From the NCBI RefSeq assembly GCF_026212465.1, contig NC_080053.1:11509176-11573175 (forward strand): a stretch of 64,000 nt of DNA, read 5' to 3'. The stretch comes from Amaranthus tricolor. Lineage: Eukaryota; Streptophyta; Magnoliopsida; Caryophyllales; Amaranthaceae. The position numbers were made by a program, and so were the translations under genes. This document shows, piece by piece, positions 10,876 to 20,853 of the stretch (positions are counted from its first letter, which is position 1; each line of letters starts with the position of its first letter). The notes beneath the pieces were generated by a model that saw only the letters and a list, made by a program, of their open reading frames with translations, was not told the DNA's origin and searched no databases.

Positions 10876-11528
10876 GATGATGGCAAACTTTATAAACAAA
10901 CTTAAGTAAAATAGAGTAAAACAAAATTCATAGAGCATACTAGAGATTAAAGTAACTCTAATTAACTTAGCAAATCAACTTGTTAGAATATAACTTACCA
11001 AGCATTCATAAACAAACAGTTTACTCTAAAATATCAAAACAAAACTAATATAAAACATAAAAAAAACATAAAACACACATTGTTAGATAATTTCAACAGA
11101 AAGATCATCTTGAGAAACACAAAATATAAGTATAAACACAGCAGCCCATCGCACATATAGCATTCATAAGAATCAATATAAATCAACAAGATATGTAACT
11201 GTGTATTCACTGCCCTTGTTAAGTTTGTGCATAATCTTCCCCCTTTTGTCATCAATCAAAAAGAATTGGGAGTTATCAAATCTCAGCACAAACCATATAG
11301 ATTTGTTAGTGATGAAAACAACAAACAACAATAATAAAAGCAAGTGCTATGAACAATAATTAAACCTGCATAGAGTTAATTGTCACAGACCATGAAAATA
11401 AAAAACAAAGAAAAGTAGCAATTGTTCAAAGTTACAACAACCATGTACCCCAGATGGTACAAGGCAAAAAGAAAAATTGTTTGTGAAGTAATACAGCCAA
11501 CAAATCATTAAATTTTTGAGCAGAGGGA
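10876..11528. other. Non-coding 3' leader between ORF3 and the polypurine tract
   Basis: About 650 bp of AT-rich sequence inside the Copia element. I see no supported ORF. Confidence 0.6.
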
Positions 11529-13277
11529 TCAAGGGTCAGTCTCTTCTTCATCAATGAATTCAGTCTGCACCTCCACTGTGTCCAGCTTGGCACCAAGGCG
11601 TTGTTCCATTTGGTTTAGCTGATCCACAATAGAAGCAAGCGAGACACGAGTTTCATCCTGAAATGCAATGAATTGAGACTGTAGATCAAGGAGCTTGGAG
11701 AGTATGGAATGTAAGGAAACTGCAGGAACAGAGTCAAAGTTAGTACAGCCAATATTGGGTGAAGTGTGTGATTGTGGTGGTGGTTTACGCGGGATAGGTG
11801 ATGGTGGTGGTGATGGAATTTGATGTTGTGGTGAATTGGCTGTCTTGGGAGAGGTAGGTTCATCAGGTATTGGCTCAGGGATGGTGTCAGATGGTGTTTC
11901 ATCAACCAAAGTAGCCTTGCGTTTCGAAGCCAACATCCTACTCTTCCTTTGTATTGACTTAGCCTTTTTCCTCAGAGCTATCACAATCTCTTCATCACTT
12001 GTATCATCACAAAGATTGTGATGAGCCTCTTCTCCTAAGGCTCCCTCCTGTTCTGCTTCCCCCTTACTAGGTTCTCCATCCTGTTCTGCTTCCCCCTTAC
12101 TAGGTTCTCCATCCTGTTCCCCTTTGTTATCTGCTTCACAGGGAACAGTCCCTTGTTTTACTTCTTCTTTCTTTTCTTTTTCTTTTTCTTTTTCAATCCC
12201 TTTTTCTTTCTTTATTTTTATTTCTTTTTCAACTTCCTCTTCCTCTTCTTCTACTTCCACTTCTTCATCATTAGAACCAACAAAAACAACTTCTTCTAGA
12301 TCATTTATTAATATCCCCTCATCAGTCACTCTCAAATGCAAGTTTTTCAAACAACGAGCACCAATCTTCATATTTGGTCCCATTGGGTACTCCAACCCAT
12401 CCAATGGCACACCAAATTTACGGAAAATCCAGGTTAACAGTCCCCCATACCCCACAACATTTTTCTTTTCTATACAGTCAGACAAATGTGAAATCATTAA
12501 AGATGGAAAATTGATTTTGATTTTATTATCCATGCAATAAATCAATGTTGCATCACGTAAACTCACCTCACTCCTTTTGGAGTTTCGGGGTAAGATGAAT
12601 CTACGTGCTACATTATACAGCAATTTATGCAGTGGAGACAACACATTATGACTGATTTTACCCTGTTTCTTTTCAATCCCTAAAAATTTGAAAATCGTTT
12701 TTTCATTAATGCCTGAGAAAACTATCTTTGAACCAACACTATAAGTATCAAACCCTACATTTGAAATTTCAAACCACTCTGCCAATAAAGCACTGTCAAA
12801 CTCTATTTTAATGTTCCTAACCACACTGGAACACTTACCACAATCATTTGAGAAGTTTGAAATGAACTCTCTCATGATATTAGGAAAGAGAGAGTTGCAA
12901 CAGTATTCAGTCATCAAACTTTCCCAATCTTGAAATTTTAAAATGTCATGGAGTTGTGGAAAATAAGTAGAGTCATACCAGAATTTGTCTAGCCCAAATC
13001 CAACTGTCATTTCTTTGGCAATCTCCTCGGCACTATCTGGGTCGACTTGCTTCAAACGTTTGGCAGTTTGGGATGATGATTCACTTCTAGGTGTGAATGA
13101 TTTACGTTTGGGTCGAGCACTGTCAGTGGTTTCTTGTGTGGGTGTTGGTGGTGGTGCATCTTTTAACAATGGGGATGGATGAACAACTTGTAAGGGTGTA
13201 GGCTGGTCAGTTTGGTGGGATGAGGACGTTTTCTTACCAGATTTTGATGAGTTCTTGCATGATTTGGGAGTTTTCAT
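11529..13277 (-). CDS. ORF3 of the SIRE-type Copia element, env-position protein of plant transposon family
   Basis: An intact 582-codon ORF downstream of pol in the same orientation. Visible parts: a Ser/Thr/Pro-rich basic N-terminus with RPKRKSF and AKRLKQ (possible nuclear signals, residues about 1-75); a globular region of about 80-300 containing FPNIMREFISNFS, SPLHKLLYNVARRFILP and LRDATLIYCMDNKIKINFP, which resembles the putative plant transposon protein domain found in env-position ORFs of Athila-like and SIRE-like elements; a strongly acidic then Lys/Glu-rich stretch (about 335-385); two 11-residue repeats (EQDGEPSKGEA); a Pro-rich stretch; and a C-terminal coiled coil with LHSILSKLLDLQSQFIAF. 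I see no signal peptide or membrane segment, so a fusogenic envelope role is not supported. Family assignment is from pattern memory. Expression route unknown; it could be a spliced or internal message. Confidence 0.8.
   Translation of the reverse strand: MKTPKSCKNSSKSGKKTSSSHQTDQPTPLQVVHPSPLLKDAPPPTPTQETTDSARPKRKSFTPRSESSSQTAKRLKQVDPDSAEEIAKEMTVGFGLDKFWYDSTYFPQLHDILKFQDWESLMTEYCCNSLFPNIMREFISNFSNDCGKCSSVVRNIKIEFDSALLAEWFEISNVGFDTYSVGSKIVFSGINEKTIFKFLGIEKKQGKISHNVLSPLHKLLYNVARRFILPRNSKRSEVSLRDATLIYCMDNKIKINFPSLMISHLSDCIEKKNVVGYGGLLTWIFRKFGVPLDGLEYPMGPNMKIGARCLKNLHLRVTDEGILINDLEEVVFVGSNDEEVEVEEEEEEVEKEIKIKKEKGIEKEKEKEKKEEVKQGTVPCEADNKGEQDGEPSKGEAEQDGEPSKGEAEQEGALGEEAHHNLCDDTSDEEIVIALRKKAKSIQRKSRMLASKRKATLVDETPSDTIPEPIPDEPTSPKTANSPQHQIPSPPPSPIPRKPPPQSHTSPNIGCTNFDSVPAVSLHSILSKLLDLQSQFIAFQDETRVSLASIVDQLNQMEQRLGAKLDTVEVQTEFIDEEETDP
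12052..12117. repeat. Two tandem 33-bp repeats inside ORF3
   Basis: Two identical 33-bp units encode EQDGEPSKGEA twice in frame, with a third partial unit beside them. Length polymorphism is likely between copies of the element. Confidence 0.85.
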
Positions 13278-13798
13278 GGTTGAATGTTGAAGGTTTGAGG
13301 GAGAAGAAGAATAGTTTCTTGTGACGGTTTGTGAAGAGGGAGAAGGATGGTGTGAGTGATTTGATGTCGTACAGGGATTTTAAAGAAGACTGACGGTTAC
13401 ACACGTCCCTTCTCATCAATGCTTTTCATCATTCCTTTGGATATGGAAGGATTGTGTTGTTTGGTGATCAATAACCGTTTCCCTTTAGTTTTAATTTTAG
13501 GTTGGCCGTACTAATTTACAAACAATGTGATGATATTATATGAAATCAAAGTAAAATAAAATAATTTTTCGAGAACAAAATGAATTATTATATTATGAAA
13601 TATGATGGAGAAAATAAGGAACAAATTGCTTTGGTCTGTTTGAATTAACAACATGCAATCGAAAAAATATTCATAGTACAAGATTTATTACGTGTTTACC
13701 TGATCCATGCAATAATTGATTTTCAATCAAGATTTTGAGATTGATTCCTGACCTCTTCATTTTCATGATGCTTCAATGGGAAATATATGCAACTAACT
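13278..13798. other. Non-coding gap between pol and ORF3 in the Copia element
   Basis: About 520 bp of AT-rich DNA. No supported ORF; it could hold a promoter or splice acceptor for ORF3, but none can be singled out. Confidence 0.5.
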
Positions 13799-16700
13799 TT
13801 AGTGGAGCTTGATCATACCAAGTTCCAATCTCATCTTTTCATATTGTTCCCTAGGAAGTGGTTTGGTCAGAATATCAGCAACTTGTTCATTTGTGTTAAC
13901 ATGCTTCAATACAATATTTTTGTGTTCCACATTATCCTTAAGAAAATGATGTCTAATATGTATATGTTTAGCACGTGAATGATGCACTGGATCTTTAGAT
14001 ATACATATGGCACTGGTATTATCACAATAAATAGGAATGCATTCAACTTTAATACCAAAATCTCTAAGTTGCTGTTTTATCCAAAGCATTTGGGAACAAC
14101 AGGCTGCTGCTGCTACGTATTCAGCTTCTGCAGTGGATAATGCAACTGTGTTTTGTTTCTTGGAACTCCATGAAACTAAACATGAGCCAAGATATTGTAC
14201 CATACCTGATGTACTTTTTCTATTAACAAGATCACCTGCATAATCTGCATCACTAAAACCTTTTAAATCATAAACATCACTTTTAGGATAAAATAGGGAC
14301 AAGTCGTCTGTTCCCTTTAAATATCTCAAAATTCTCTTTACTGCCGTGAGATGTGATTCTTTAGGACTTGATTGAAATCTAGCACATAAACCAACACTAA
14401 AAGAGATATCAGGTCTACTTGCAGTTAGATACAATAAAGAACCTATCATGCCTCTATACATTGTTTGATCTACGTTAGTTCCATTTAGGTCGTCATCTAG
14501 TCTAACATTGGTAGCCATAGGTGTATGATTGGTTTTTGCATTATTTAGTCCATATTTCTTAAGAAGTTCTTTGATGTATTTTTGTTGATGAATAAAGATA
14601 CCATTTTCAGTTTGTTTAATTTGCAAACCAAGAAAGAAATTTAATTCTCCCATCATGCTCATTTCAAATTCTGTACCCATAAGGTTAGCAAATTCTTTAC
14701 ATAACAGATCATTAGTAGCACCAAAAATAATATCATCAACATAAATTTGAACAACTAAAATATTAGAACCTTTATTCTTAAAGAACAAGGTTTTGTCGAT
14801 TTTTCCTCTTACAAAGTTATTTTGAATCAAAAACTTTGAAAGTCTTTCGTACCATTGCCTAGGAGCTTGCTTCAAGCCATATAGGGCTTTGTCAAGCTTG
14901 TAGACATGATTAGGACAAGAGGTATTCTCAAAACCTGGAGGTTGTTCCACAAAAACTTCTTCATCAAGATAACCATTTAAGAAAGCACATTTCACATCCA
15001 TTTGATATAGTTTGAAATTCATAAATGCAGCAAAAGAAATTAAGATTCGGATAGCCTCTAACCTTGCTACTGGAGCAAAAGTCTCAGTGTAATCAATACC
15101 TTCTTGTTGATTATAACCTTTAACCACAAGTCTAGCTTTATTTCTAACAATTATTCCATGCTCATCAAGCTTGTTCCGAAATACCCATTTCAAACCAATA
15201 ACTTTCTTGTTTTTCGGTTTGGGTTCCAAGTGCCACACTTTGTTTCTTTCAAACTCGTTTAGTTCATCTTGCATGGCAACTATCCAATCGGAATCCTTTA
15301 AAGCTTCCTCGTGATTTTTAGGTTCAAGTGATGAAAGGAACGCAAAATGTGCACAAAAGTTTCTTAATTGAGATCTAGTTTGTGTTCCCTTATTTATATC
15401 ACTTATAATTGAGTCAAGAGGATGATATCTTTGATATTTCCAAGGCTTAGGCACAAATTCTCTTGAAGGAACAGTAGCATGTTCTTGTTCAGCAACTTGA
15501 TTGACATTCTGTTCATCTGCTGGATCATTCTGTTCATCTGTGGGAACAGCTGGATTGGGACCAGTTTGCTGGTCCTGTTGTGCTGGCAGTTCCTGGATTG
15601 GATCAGTTTCTTCTGCCTCTTCTTGTATCATCTGTTCATCTGCTGTTTCATGATCTTGCACTTTAATTCCATCTTCATCATCATCTTCCAAGTTTGCAAG
15701 ACCTATTTTAATGTTACTTGTTTCCTGTTCACTTGTTGAAAAGTTAGTTTCATCAAAGATTATGTGAACAGACTCTTCTACACACATTGTTTTCTTATTG
15801 TAAACTCTGTAAGCTTTACTTTGTGATGAATAACCGAGAAACACTGCCTCATCACTTCTTTCATCAAATTTTCCTATATTTCGTTTTCCATTCACATGTA
15901 CAAAACATTTGCATCCAAACACACGAAAATAGGAGATATTTGGTTTAACACCTTTGAGCAATTCATAAGGTGTCTTTGAAGTGATTGGTCTAATTAGTAC
16001 ACGATTCAATGTATAGCATGCAGTATTAACGGCTTCTGCCCAAAAATTCCTAGGTAGACCACTAGCAATCAACATGGTCCTAGCCATTTCTTCTAAAGTC
16101 CTATTTTTCCTTTCTACCACACCATTTTGTTGTGGTGTTCTAGGTGCGGAAAAATTGTGATTTATACCATGTTCATTGCAATAATTCATGAAGTTTGAAT
16201 TTTCAAATTCTTTCCCATGATCAGACCTAATGTGAACAATTTGATTATTGGTAGATTTTTGTGTTTTATTAGCAAAGGAAACAAACTCATCAAAAGCTTC
16301 ATCTTTGCTTGCCAAAAATAAGGTCCACGTGAATCTACTGTAATCATCAACAACAACAAACACATACTTTTTGCCACTACGGCTTTGTGTTCTCATTGGT
16401 CCACATAAATCCATATGAATTAATTCTAATGGTCTAGTGGTAGTCACAACGTTCTTTGATTTAAAGGATGACCGCACTTGTTTCCCTTTAGCACAAGGAT
16501 CACAAACTTCATTTTTAAGGAATTTTATTGCAGGTAATCCTCTTACTAGGTCTTTTGATCTTAAAGTGTTAATCAATGAATAACTAGCATGACCTAGACG
16601 CTTGTGCCAAAGAAGTGGGTCTTCTTCAATAACACTTAAACACGTTAGACTGTTTCTGGGAACAGTGTCCAGGTCCACCACATAGGTGTTCCCTTTTCTG

Positions 16701-17032
16701 ATTCCCTTCAGCACAGGGTCTCCTGTACTGTTCCTAGAAATTATGCATTTTTCAGAAGTAAACTTAACAGAGTTACCTTTGTCGCAAAATTGAGAAATAC
16801 TTAACAAATTGTGTTTTAAATTCTCGACTAAAAATACATTATCAATGGCATGGGAACTAGACCTTCCAACCTTTCCTTTGGCGATTATCTCACCCTTCAT
16901 GTTGTCACCGAAGGTTACTGTTCCCCCATCATAGCCTTCATGTGAGAGAAATTTAGATTTGTCACCTGTCATATGCTTGGAACACCCACTGTCGAGATAC
17001 CATGAGTTGTTCCCCCTCACTTGAACCTGCAA
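13799..17032 (-). CDS. pol: Pol polyprotein (protease, integrase, RT, RNase H) of the SIRE-type Copia element
   Basis: An intact 1077-residue frame. Numbering from TTG at 17032: protease DSG at 14-16 ([13 protein letters not shown]); integrase zinc site H143, H148, C177, C180; integrase catalytic D208, D271, E307 with the expected 35-residue D-E spacing and [13 protein letters not shown]; a low-complexity linker at about 450-520; RT with [21 protein letters not shown] and YVDD at 764-767; RNase H with FSDADYAGD (D928), STAEAEY (E969) and YCDN (D1004). Every catalytic residue looked for is present. No ATG lies upstream of the DSG (the first is residue 21), and the preceding gag frame is the same frame split by TAA at 17039-17041. 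Pol must therefore arise by readthrough, splicing or non-AUG initiation. Confidence 0.93.
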   Translation of the reverse strand: MQVQVRGNNSWYLDSGCSKHMTGDKSKFLSHEGYDGGTVTFGDNMKGEIIAKGKVGRSSSHAIDNVFLVENLKHNLLSISQFCDKGNSVKFTSEKCIISRNSTGDPVLKGIRKGNTYVVDLDTVPRNSLTCLSVIEEDPLLWHKRLGHASYSLINTLRSKDLVRGLPAIKFLKNEVCDPCAKGKQVRSSFKSKNVVTTTRPLELIHMDLCGPMRTQSRSGKKYVFVVVDDYSRFTWTLFLASKDEAFDEFVSFANKTQKSTNNQIVHIRSDHGKEFENSNFMNYCNEHGINHNFSAPRTPQQNGVVERKNRTLEEMARTMLIASGLPRNFWAEAVNTACYTLNRVLIRPITSKTPYELLKGVKPNISYFRVFGCKCFVHVNGKRNIGKFDERSDEAVFLGYSSQSKAYRVYNKKTMCVEESVHIIFDETNFSTSEQETSNIKIGLANLEDDDEDGIKVQDHETADEQMIQEEAEETDPIQELPAQQDQQTGPNPAVPTDEQNDPADEQNVNQVAEQEHATVPSREFVPKPWKYQRYHPLDSIISDINKGTQTRSQLRNFCAHFAFLSSLEPKNHEEALKDSDWIVAMQDELNEFERNKVWHLEPKPKNKKVIGLKWVFRNKLDEHGIIVRNKARLVVKGYNQQEGIDYTETFAPVARLEAIRILISFAAFMNFKLYQMDVKCAFLNGYLDEEVFVEQPPGFENTSCPNHVYKLDKALYGLKQAPRQWYERLSKFLIQNNFVRGKIDKTLFFKNKGSNILVVQIYVDDIIFGATNDLLCKEFANLMGTEFEMSMMGELNFFLGLQIKQTENGIFIHQQKYIKELLKKYGLNNAKTNHTPMATNVRLDDDLNGTNVDQTMYRGMIGSLLYLTASRPDISFSVGLCARFQSSPKESHLTAVKRILRYLKGTDDLSLFYPKSDVYDLKGFSDADYAGDLVNRKSTSGMVQYLGSCLVSWSSKKQNTVALSTAEAEYVAAAACCSQMLWIKQQLRDFGIKVECIPIYCDNTSAICISKDPVHHSRAKHIHIRHHFLKDNVEHKNIVLKHVNTNEQVADILTKPLPREQYEKMRLELGMIKLH

Positions 17033-17038
17033 AGCAAA

Positions 17039-17788
17039 TTAATGGTTAGGTGCAGGAACCCATTCATCCTTGGGTTCCTTGTCGACAATATTTGAATCAC
17101 ATTTCTTAATCCATGTACGTTCGACATAATTTTTATTTGCTTTGACATGCTGTTCCCTCTTTATACATTGATGTTTTAGGTGTCCAATTTTACCACAGAA
17201 GGAACATATTTTACTACTAGGGAGATCTACATAGAACTTTTTCTTTTTATCATTCCTCATATAGCCTAGACCTTCTTTACTTTTGGTTTTAGCATTTAGA
17301 ATCCATTTGGGAATTTCATTGATTTTCCCTTTTCCTCTTAAGTTTATTTTATTTTTCAAATTTTCATTTTCAATTTCGTAGGATTCTAATTTTGATTTCA
17401 ACTTTTGAAATTCAGTGCTAACCATGTGAGTAGATATGTTGTTTGCATATTTACTTAATTCTAACAATCTATTTTGATTCATTTCAATATTAAGAAAGAT
17501 AAATTCCTGTTTCAATTTCTCAATTGTCTCTTTTAAAACAACATCCTGATCTAGCAAATTAAAAAATCTGTTTTGTACATCTACTTTAAATGAATTTAGA
17601 TAGGATATATGATCCTTGTTTGAGTTGAGGTCTTTCTCGATTTGGAGACACTTGGTATTCTGTTTTTCTAATTTTTCATGTGTCTCCAAGAGCAACTTAA
17701 TCAATTTATTCATACTGAGTTTAGACAATTGTTTAGGGAGTGAGATAGAAGACATTACCTCTTCCATGCGCTCGTTCATCTTCAACAT
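17039..17788 (-). CDS. gag: Truncated gag of the SIRE-type Copia element (spacer plus zinc knuckle)
   Basis: 249 codons starting MLKMNERMEE. The sister element at 61350 starts with the same MNERMEE but continues into a capsid-type N-terminus (PPMFNGKFYTYWMNRMEIFI). Here MNERMEE jumps directly to VMSSISLPKQLSKLS, a coiled-coil spacer. A single CCHC knuckle follows (CSFCGKIGHLKHQC, about residues 195-208), corresponding to the second knuckle of SIRE gag proteins. The capsid (UBN2-type) region and first knuckle are missing, so this protein should not form particles alone. It ends at TAA (17039-17041), in frame with pol. GAG|GTAATG at the junction also looks like a splice donor. Confidence 0.85.
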   Translation of the reverse strand: MLKMNERMEEVMSSISLPKQLSKLSMNKLIKLLLETHEKLEKQNTKCLQIEKDLNSNKDHISYLNSFKVDVQNRFFNLLDQDVVLKETIEKLKQEFIFLNIEMNQNRLLELSKYANNISTHMVSTEFQKLKSKLESYEIENENLKNKINLRGKGKINEIPKWILNAKTKSKEGLGYMRNDKKKKFYVDLPSSKICSFCGKIGHLKHQCIKREQHVKANKNYVERTWIKKCDSNIVDKEPKDEWVPAPNH

Positions 17789-17843
17789 CTTTCAAGGGAA
17801 CAGGATACTGCTCTCAGGGTTTCCTGATTAAATGAGGAACAGG

Positions 17844-17855
17844 GCTCTGATACCA
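17844..17855 (-). other. Primer binding site of the SIRE-type Copia element
   Basis: The minus-strand sequence TGGTATCAGAGC two bases inside the 5' LTR matches the usual initiator-tRNA-Met primer site of plant Copia elements. Confidence 0.93.
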
Positions 17856-18552
17856 ATTGTAGAAATACTAATGGATGATCGAATGCAACAAGAGGGGGGG
17901 GTGAATTGTTGTGTAGTAGGTTTAAGATTTTTGCCTCTAATTTTTTGCGGAATTATATTAAGTAAAGGACAAAAACTTAAACTTAAAAACGAAAAGAAAA
18001 ATAATAAAGGAGACAAGGATTTTTACGTGGAAACCTTCTTGGCCTAATAAGAAGGAAAAACCACGACCCCCCGGGATTTCAAAATTCTCACTATGTTAAG
18101 GCAATCAATTACAATTACACATAACAATGTTTTGCTTCACTTGAAGCTTCTCAATTCTCTAAACGCTTTACTCAAAGCTTCTCTACTTAGGCCTACTTCT
18201 CTTCTCTTCTCTTCTCTTCTCTTCTCTCCTTCTCTTTCTCTTTTCTCGATTCTATTCTCTATTCCCTTAGACTTCCCATAAGTCTAATTACAACAAAACA
18301 CTCAATTACCCTTTACAAGGCCATTTCTCTTCTCTATTCCCTTAGACTTCCCACAAGTCTAATTACAACAAATCACATCAACCCTTACAAGGCCATTTCT
18401 CAAGAGGATAAGAATTAAAATAATTACTTAAGAAAAATATAATAAATTAATTGGCATTGGAAAACTGAAAATATTTTTCTTAAGATGATCTCCCTTTAAT
18501 GGACACTCTTGAATCCTAAAAGGATTGATTTTTGATTCGAGCAAAGTCCCTT

Positions 18553-18562
18553 CTATTTATAG
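18553..18562 (-). promoter_or_regulatory. TATA box of the SIRE-type Copia 5' LTR
   Basis: CTATAAATAG on the minus strand, about 617 bp from the LTR start. The sister element has CTATAAATA at 60622-60630 in the same relative part of its LTR. Confidence 0.65.
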
Positions 18563-18934
18563 AGGGAACAGCCAGCAGTTACCATAAGCATAACGTCCAC
18601 TATCTCACACATACCTCCACTACCCCCACGTTCTCAAAACAAAAGGTGGTGGAATTATGCGTGTCCGGCTGTTATTTGCTCAAAGAAAAATCAGTTTCCT
18701 TATGCTAAAAATAGCATAGGAGTTTAAAACATAAGATCCTAAAAAATAGGAGATCTAAATCTAATTAAGAAAAAGTCTTGGGCTATTTTTAGAAAACCTA
18801 AAAATAGATTTGCCAATTAACTTACTAATTAATTTAAGCAATTAAATTAATTCTAAACTTACATCAACTTAAAAACAGAAAATAATTAATTCGCAATTTT
18901 TCAGTCGATGCTATTCTTCAGACCTGCATCGTGA

Positions 18935-19004
18935 GGAACAGCGTACTGTCTCCATCTACAACATTCGTCAGAACTTTAACTCTAGGAACAGCAGACTGTT
19001 TTCC
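18935..19004 (-). promoter_or_regulatory. Pair of GGAACAG...CTGT palindromes in U3
   Basis: Two imperfect palindromes of 19-20 bp, GGAACAGCGTACTGTCTCC and GGAACAGCAGACTGTTTTCC, with starts 50 bp apart. A similar pair sits at the same distance from the LTR start in the sister element (60026-60048 and 60081-60098). Conservation of the pair in both LTRs suggests a dimeric transcription-factor site; the factor is unknown. Confidence 0.5.
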
Positions 19005-19177
19005 AGAGCAATTGCCCAACTTCTTGGATATTTGAGACATGTACTTCTTCCACGAATCAAGTCATAGGCTTCATCAACGATTCACATTAAATCGGATATA
19101 TACCTACAAAACAATCTCTAAAAATATGTTTGTTTATTTAAAAGTAAAGTCATCATCAAAACCTTAAGAGGCCAACA

Positions 19178-19182
19178 GCTCC
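19178..19182. other. Target-site duplication GCTCC of the SIRE-type Copia element, right copy
   Basis: Matches 9535-9539 exactly. Confidence 0.95.
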
Positions 19183-19880
19183 CATAACCTCAAGCTGGGT
19201 TTTTAAGAAGATATGCAAGGTTAAAGATAGGCTGGGTCAATGGGTGCATAATAGCTTTTACTCTATTAAAGAAGTCTATCATGAGCTCTTAGGGGTTGGG
19301 CAGCCAGTTGATTGGGCAGGGTTTGTATGGAATAGAAGTTTCATTCCCAAAGCTCAATTCATATTATGGTCAACGGTGAATGAGAGATTGAAGTCTAGAG
19401 ATAAGCTGGCTGCATTAGGGCTCATCCCTACTGACACATGTCCTTCATGTGGTTTGATTTTAGAATCTCACTCTCATCTGTTATTTGCTTGTAACTATAG
19501 CTTTCAATGTGTCGAGACATTTTGACATGGTTGGGTATTAGGATTCCTAGTGCTTCCCTTGCTGATTTTGCATCTCGAAAGTAGAAGTGTACTACAGCAA
19601 AGAGAAAGATTGCTACTATTGCTCTATGCAGTCTTAGTTTGAAATTTGGTGTGCTCGAAATGACTCGATTTGAAATTTCAAAGTCCCTATGGTAAGTAGG
19701 GTTACTAGGCAGGTGAAACTTGCAGTAAAGAGTAGAGTTTTGCATATTCCAATCAAAAGCGTTAATATGCAACGCCCTTGGATTAGGAATCTTTAGACTA
19801 TAAGTAAATAGAATATATTGTAGAGCTAACTACTTTGTCTGCCTTTGTTTTCTTGGAGCTCTGGTCCCCTCATACACATA
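19183..19880 (+). pseudogene. LINE 3' part with zf-RVT domain
   Basis: This continues the LINE from 9539. The frame near 19200-19525 has WNRSFIPKAQFILW, LAALGLIPTDTCPSCGLILE and SHLLFACNYS, the Trp/Cys/His pattern of the zinc-binding domain that follows plant LINE RTs (zf-RVT). It ends at a stop near 19523 and the rest is untranslatable 3' sequence. No clear poly(A) tail was found, so the 3' end is approximate. Confidence 0.8.
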
Positions 19881-19894
19881 AAGGGAGATTGTTC

Positions 19895-20130
19895 TCATGA
19901 TTAGTATAATTAATTGTATTAGTGCAATATTTGTTTATTATTAGTTATATTAGCATAGTATTAGTCGTATTAGTGTAATATTAATAAAGTATTAGTCGTA
20001 TTTGGTAGAATCCGTCGATTTTACGATACGATTTCACGATTCAATTTTGACAGTTATTTTTGATTAGTGTAGTATTATTATGTAATAAATATATTATTAT
20101 TCGTATAAGTATAGTATAAATATATTATTA
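19895..20130. repeat. Right part of the TATTAG-type array
   Basis: TATTAGT(C/T)GTATTAGTG variants resume here, matching 7590-7789 on the other side of the LINE. Confidence 0.65.
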
Positions 20131-20149
20131 GTTGTCCAACGAGAGCTTA

Positions 20150-20305
20150 TTTAAACACCTTCTCAATGTATGTCTTTTGAATAAGATACAAGAACCCATT
20201 ACTCCTATCTCTAAAAATCTCCATACCAAGTATCTTCTTTGCATTTTTTAGATCCTTAATTACAAGCAACAAGCATATCATTTAGATATAACTCATAGTA
20301 ACCAA
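20150..20305 (-). pseudogene. Copia reverse-transcriptase scrap
   Basis: The minus strand reads LNDMLVACN, stop, then DLKNAKKILGMEIFRDRSNG and FLYLIQKTYIEKVFK. These match the segment from the YVDD box to the KKILGMEI...YIEKVL block of Copia RT, with the catalytic DD changed to ND. Only about 50 codons remain; no LTRs are associated. Confidence 0.75.
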
Positions 20306-20617
20306 TTGTTCCTAATGGGGTTGTGAAGCTAATCCTTGACCCTTAAAACTCTTCAAGGCACCCTATAAACCAAACACTTAACACATAGTAACCCAAAACC
20401 CCAAATGAACATAAAAGGAAAATTGTTCTCTATTTGCTTTTCTTGTCTTGTAACTTAAAAACTGACTATACATAATATATAATAAAACTAATTACTAAAA
20501 GTCTAAAACCATGAACTAGCAAATACATATATTTATGCCTCCCTCTTTAAGATCTAAAATAATTCTTAATTGATATAATAATTATTACCCACAATAAGAA
20601 GAATTAATGAGTAATAA

Positions 20618-20853
20618 CTAACTAAATGAAGTGGGTTCCAACCCTAAAAAATCAAAGAAAGTAATGTTAATAAGTTTTCCATTTTTAGTAGGACAGTAAG
20701 ACTCAAAGTACCCACTATTAACAACCGAGTCAACAATTCCTGAGGCTTCTGAGTTGGAATCGGATAATTCCTTAAACGTGATTATCTCCATAGCTTCATC
20801 TTTGTTCCCATACTTATTTCTTGATGATTCCCACATGCTTTCCTGAATTGTGC
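20618..20853 (-). CDS. MYB gene exon 3 (inferred)
   Basis: Follows an AAATGCAG acceptor. It reads [17 protein letters not shown] and onward to [14 protein letters not shown] and a stop. The FFDFLG motif resembles the conserved C-terminal motif of subgroup 21 MYBs, which is the main reason to assign this isolated frame to the gene 1.6 kb upstream. Alternative: an unrelated small ORF, with the gene ending at 22485. Confidence 0.65.

Larger units (their letters stand above)
9540..19177 (-). mobile_element. Complete young SIRE-lineage Copia retrotransposon
   Basis: This 9638-bp element on the minus strand has TG...CA LTRs of 1322 and 1320 bp that look identical by eye except for a 2-bp indel (near 10545 and 18859), a GCTCC target duplication, a tRNA-iMet type primer binding site and a polypurine tract. 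Coding order (minus strand) is truncated gag, TAA, intact pol, a non-coding gap, then a third ORF. RT motifs such as [10 protein letters not shown] and [20 protein letters not shown], the long LTRs and a gene after pol fit the SIRE/Maximus lineage. The near-identical LTRs imply very recent insertion. Missing gag capsid sequence suggests it moved with help in trans. Confidence 0.95.
17858..19177 (-). repeat. 5' LTR of the SIRE-type Copia element
   Basis: 1320 bp and essentially identical to 9540-10861. The promoter side is to the right (minus strand). A TATA-like box (minus strand CTATAAATAG) lies at 18553-18562, and the U3 palindromes at 18935-18953 and 18985-19004 are repeated. Confidence 0.95.

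Noticed and set aside
11836..12540. Plus-strand open frames rich in Ser and Phe opposite ORF3.
   Set aside because: They are reverse readings of Lys/Glu-rich and Pro-rich codons of ORF3.
11529..13277. Calling ORF3 a true viral-type envelope glycoprotein.
   Set aside because: No signal peptide or membrane-spanning segment is visible and the protein is highly charged; only its position matches env.
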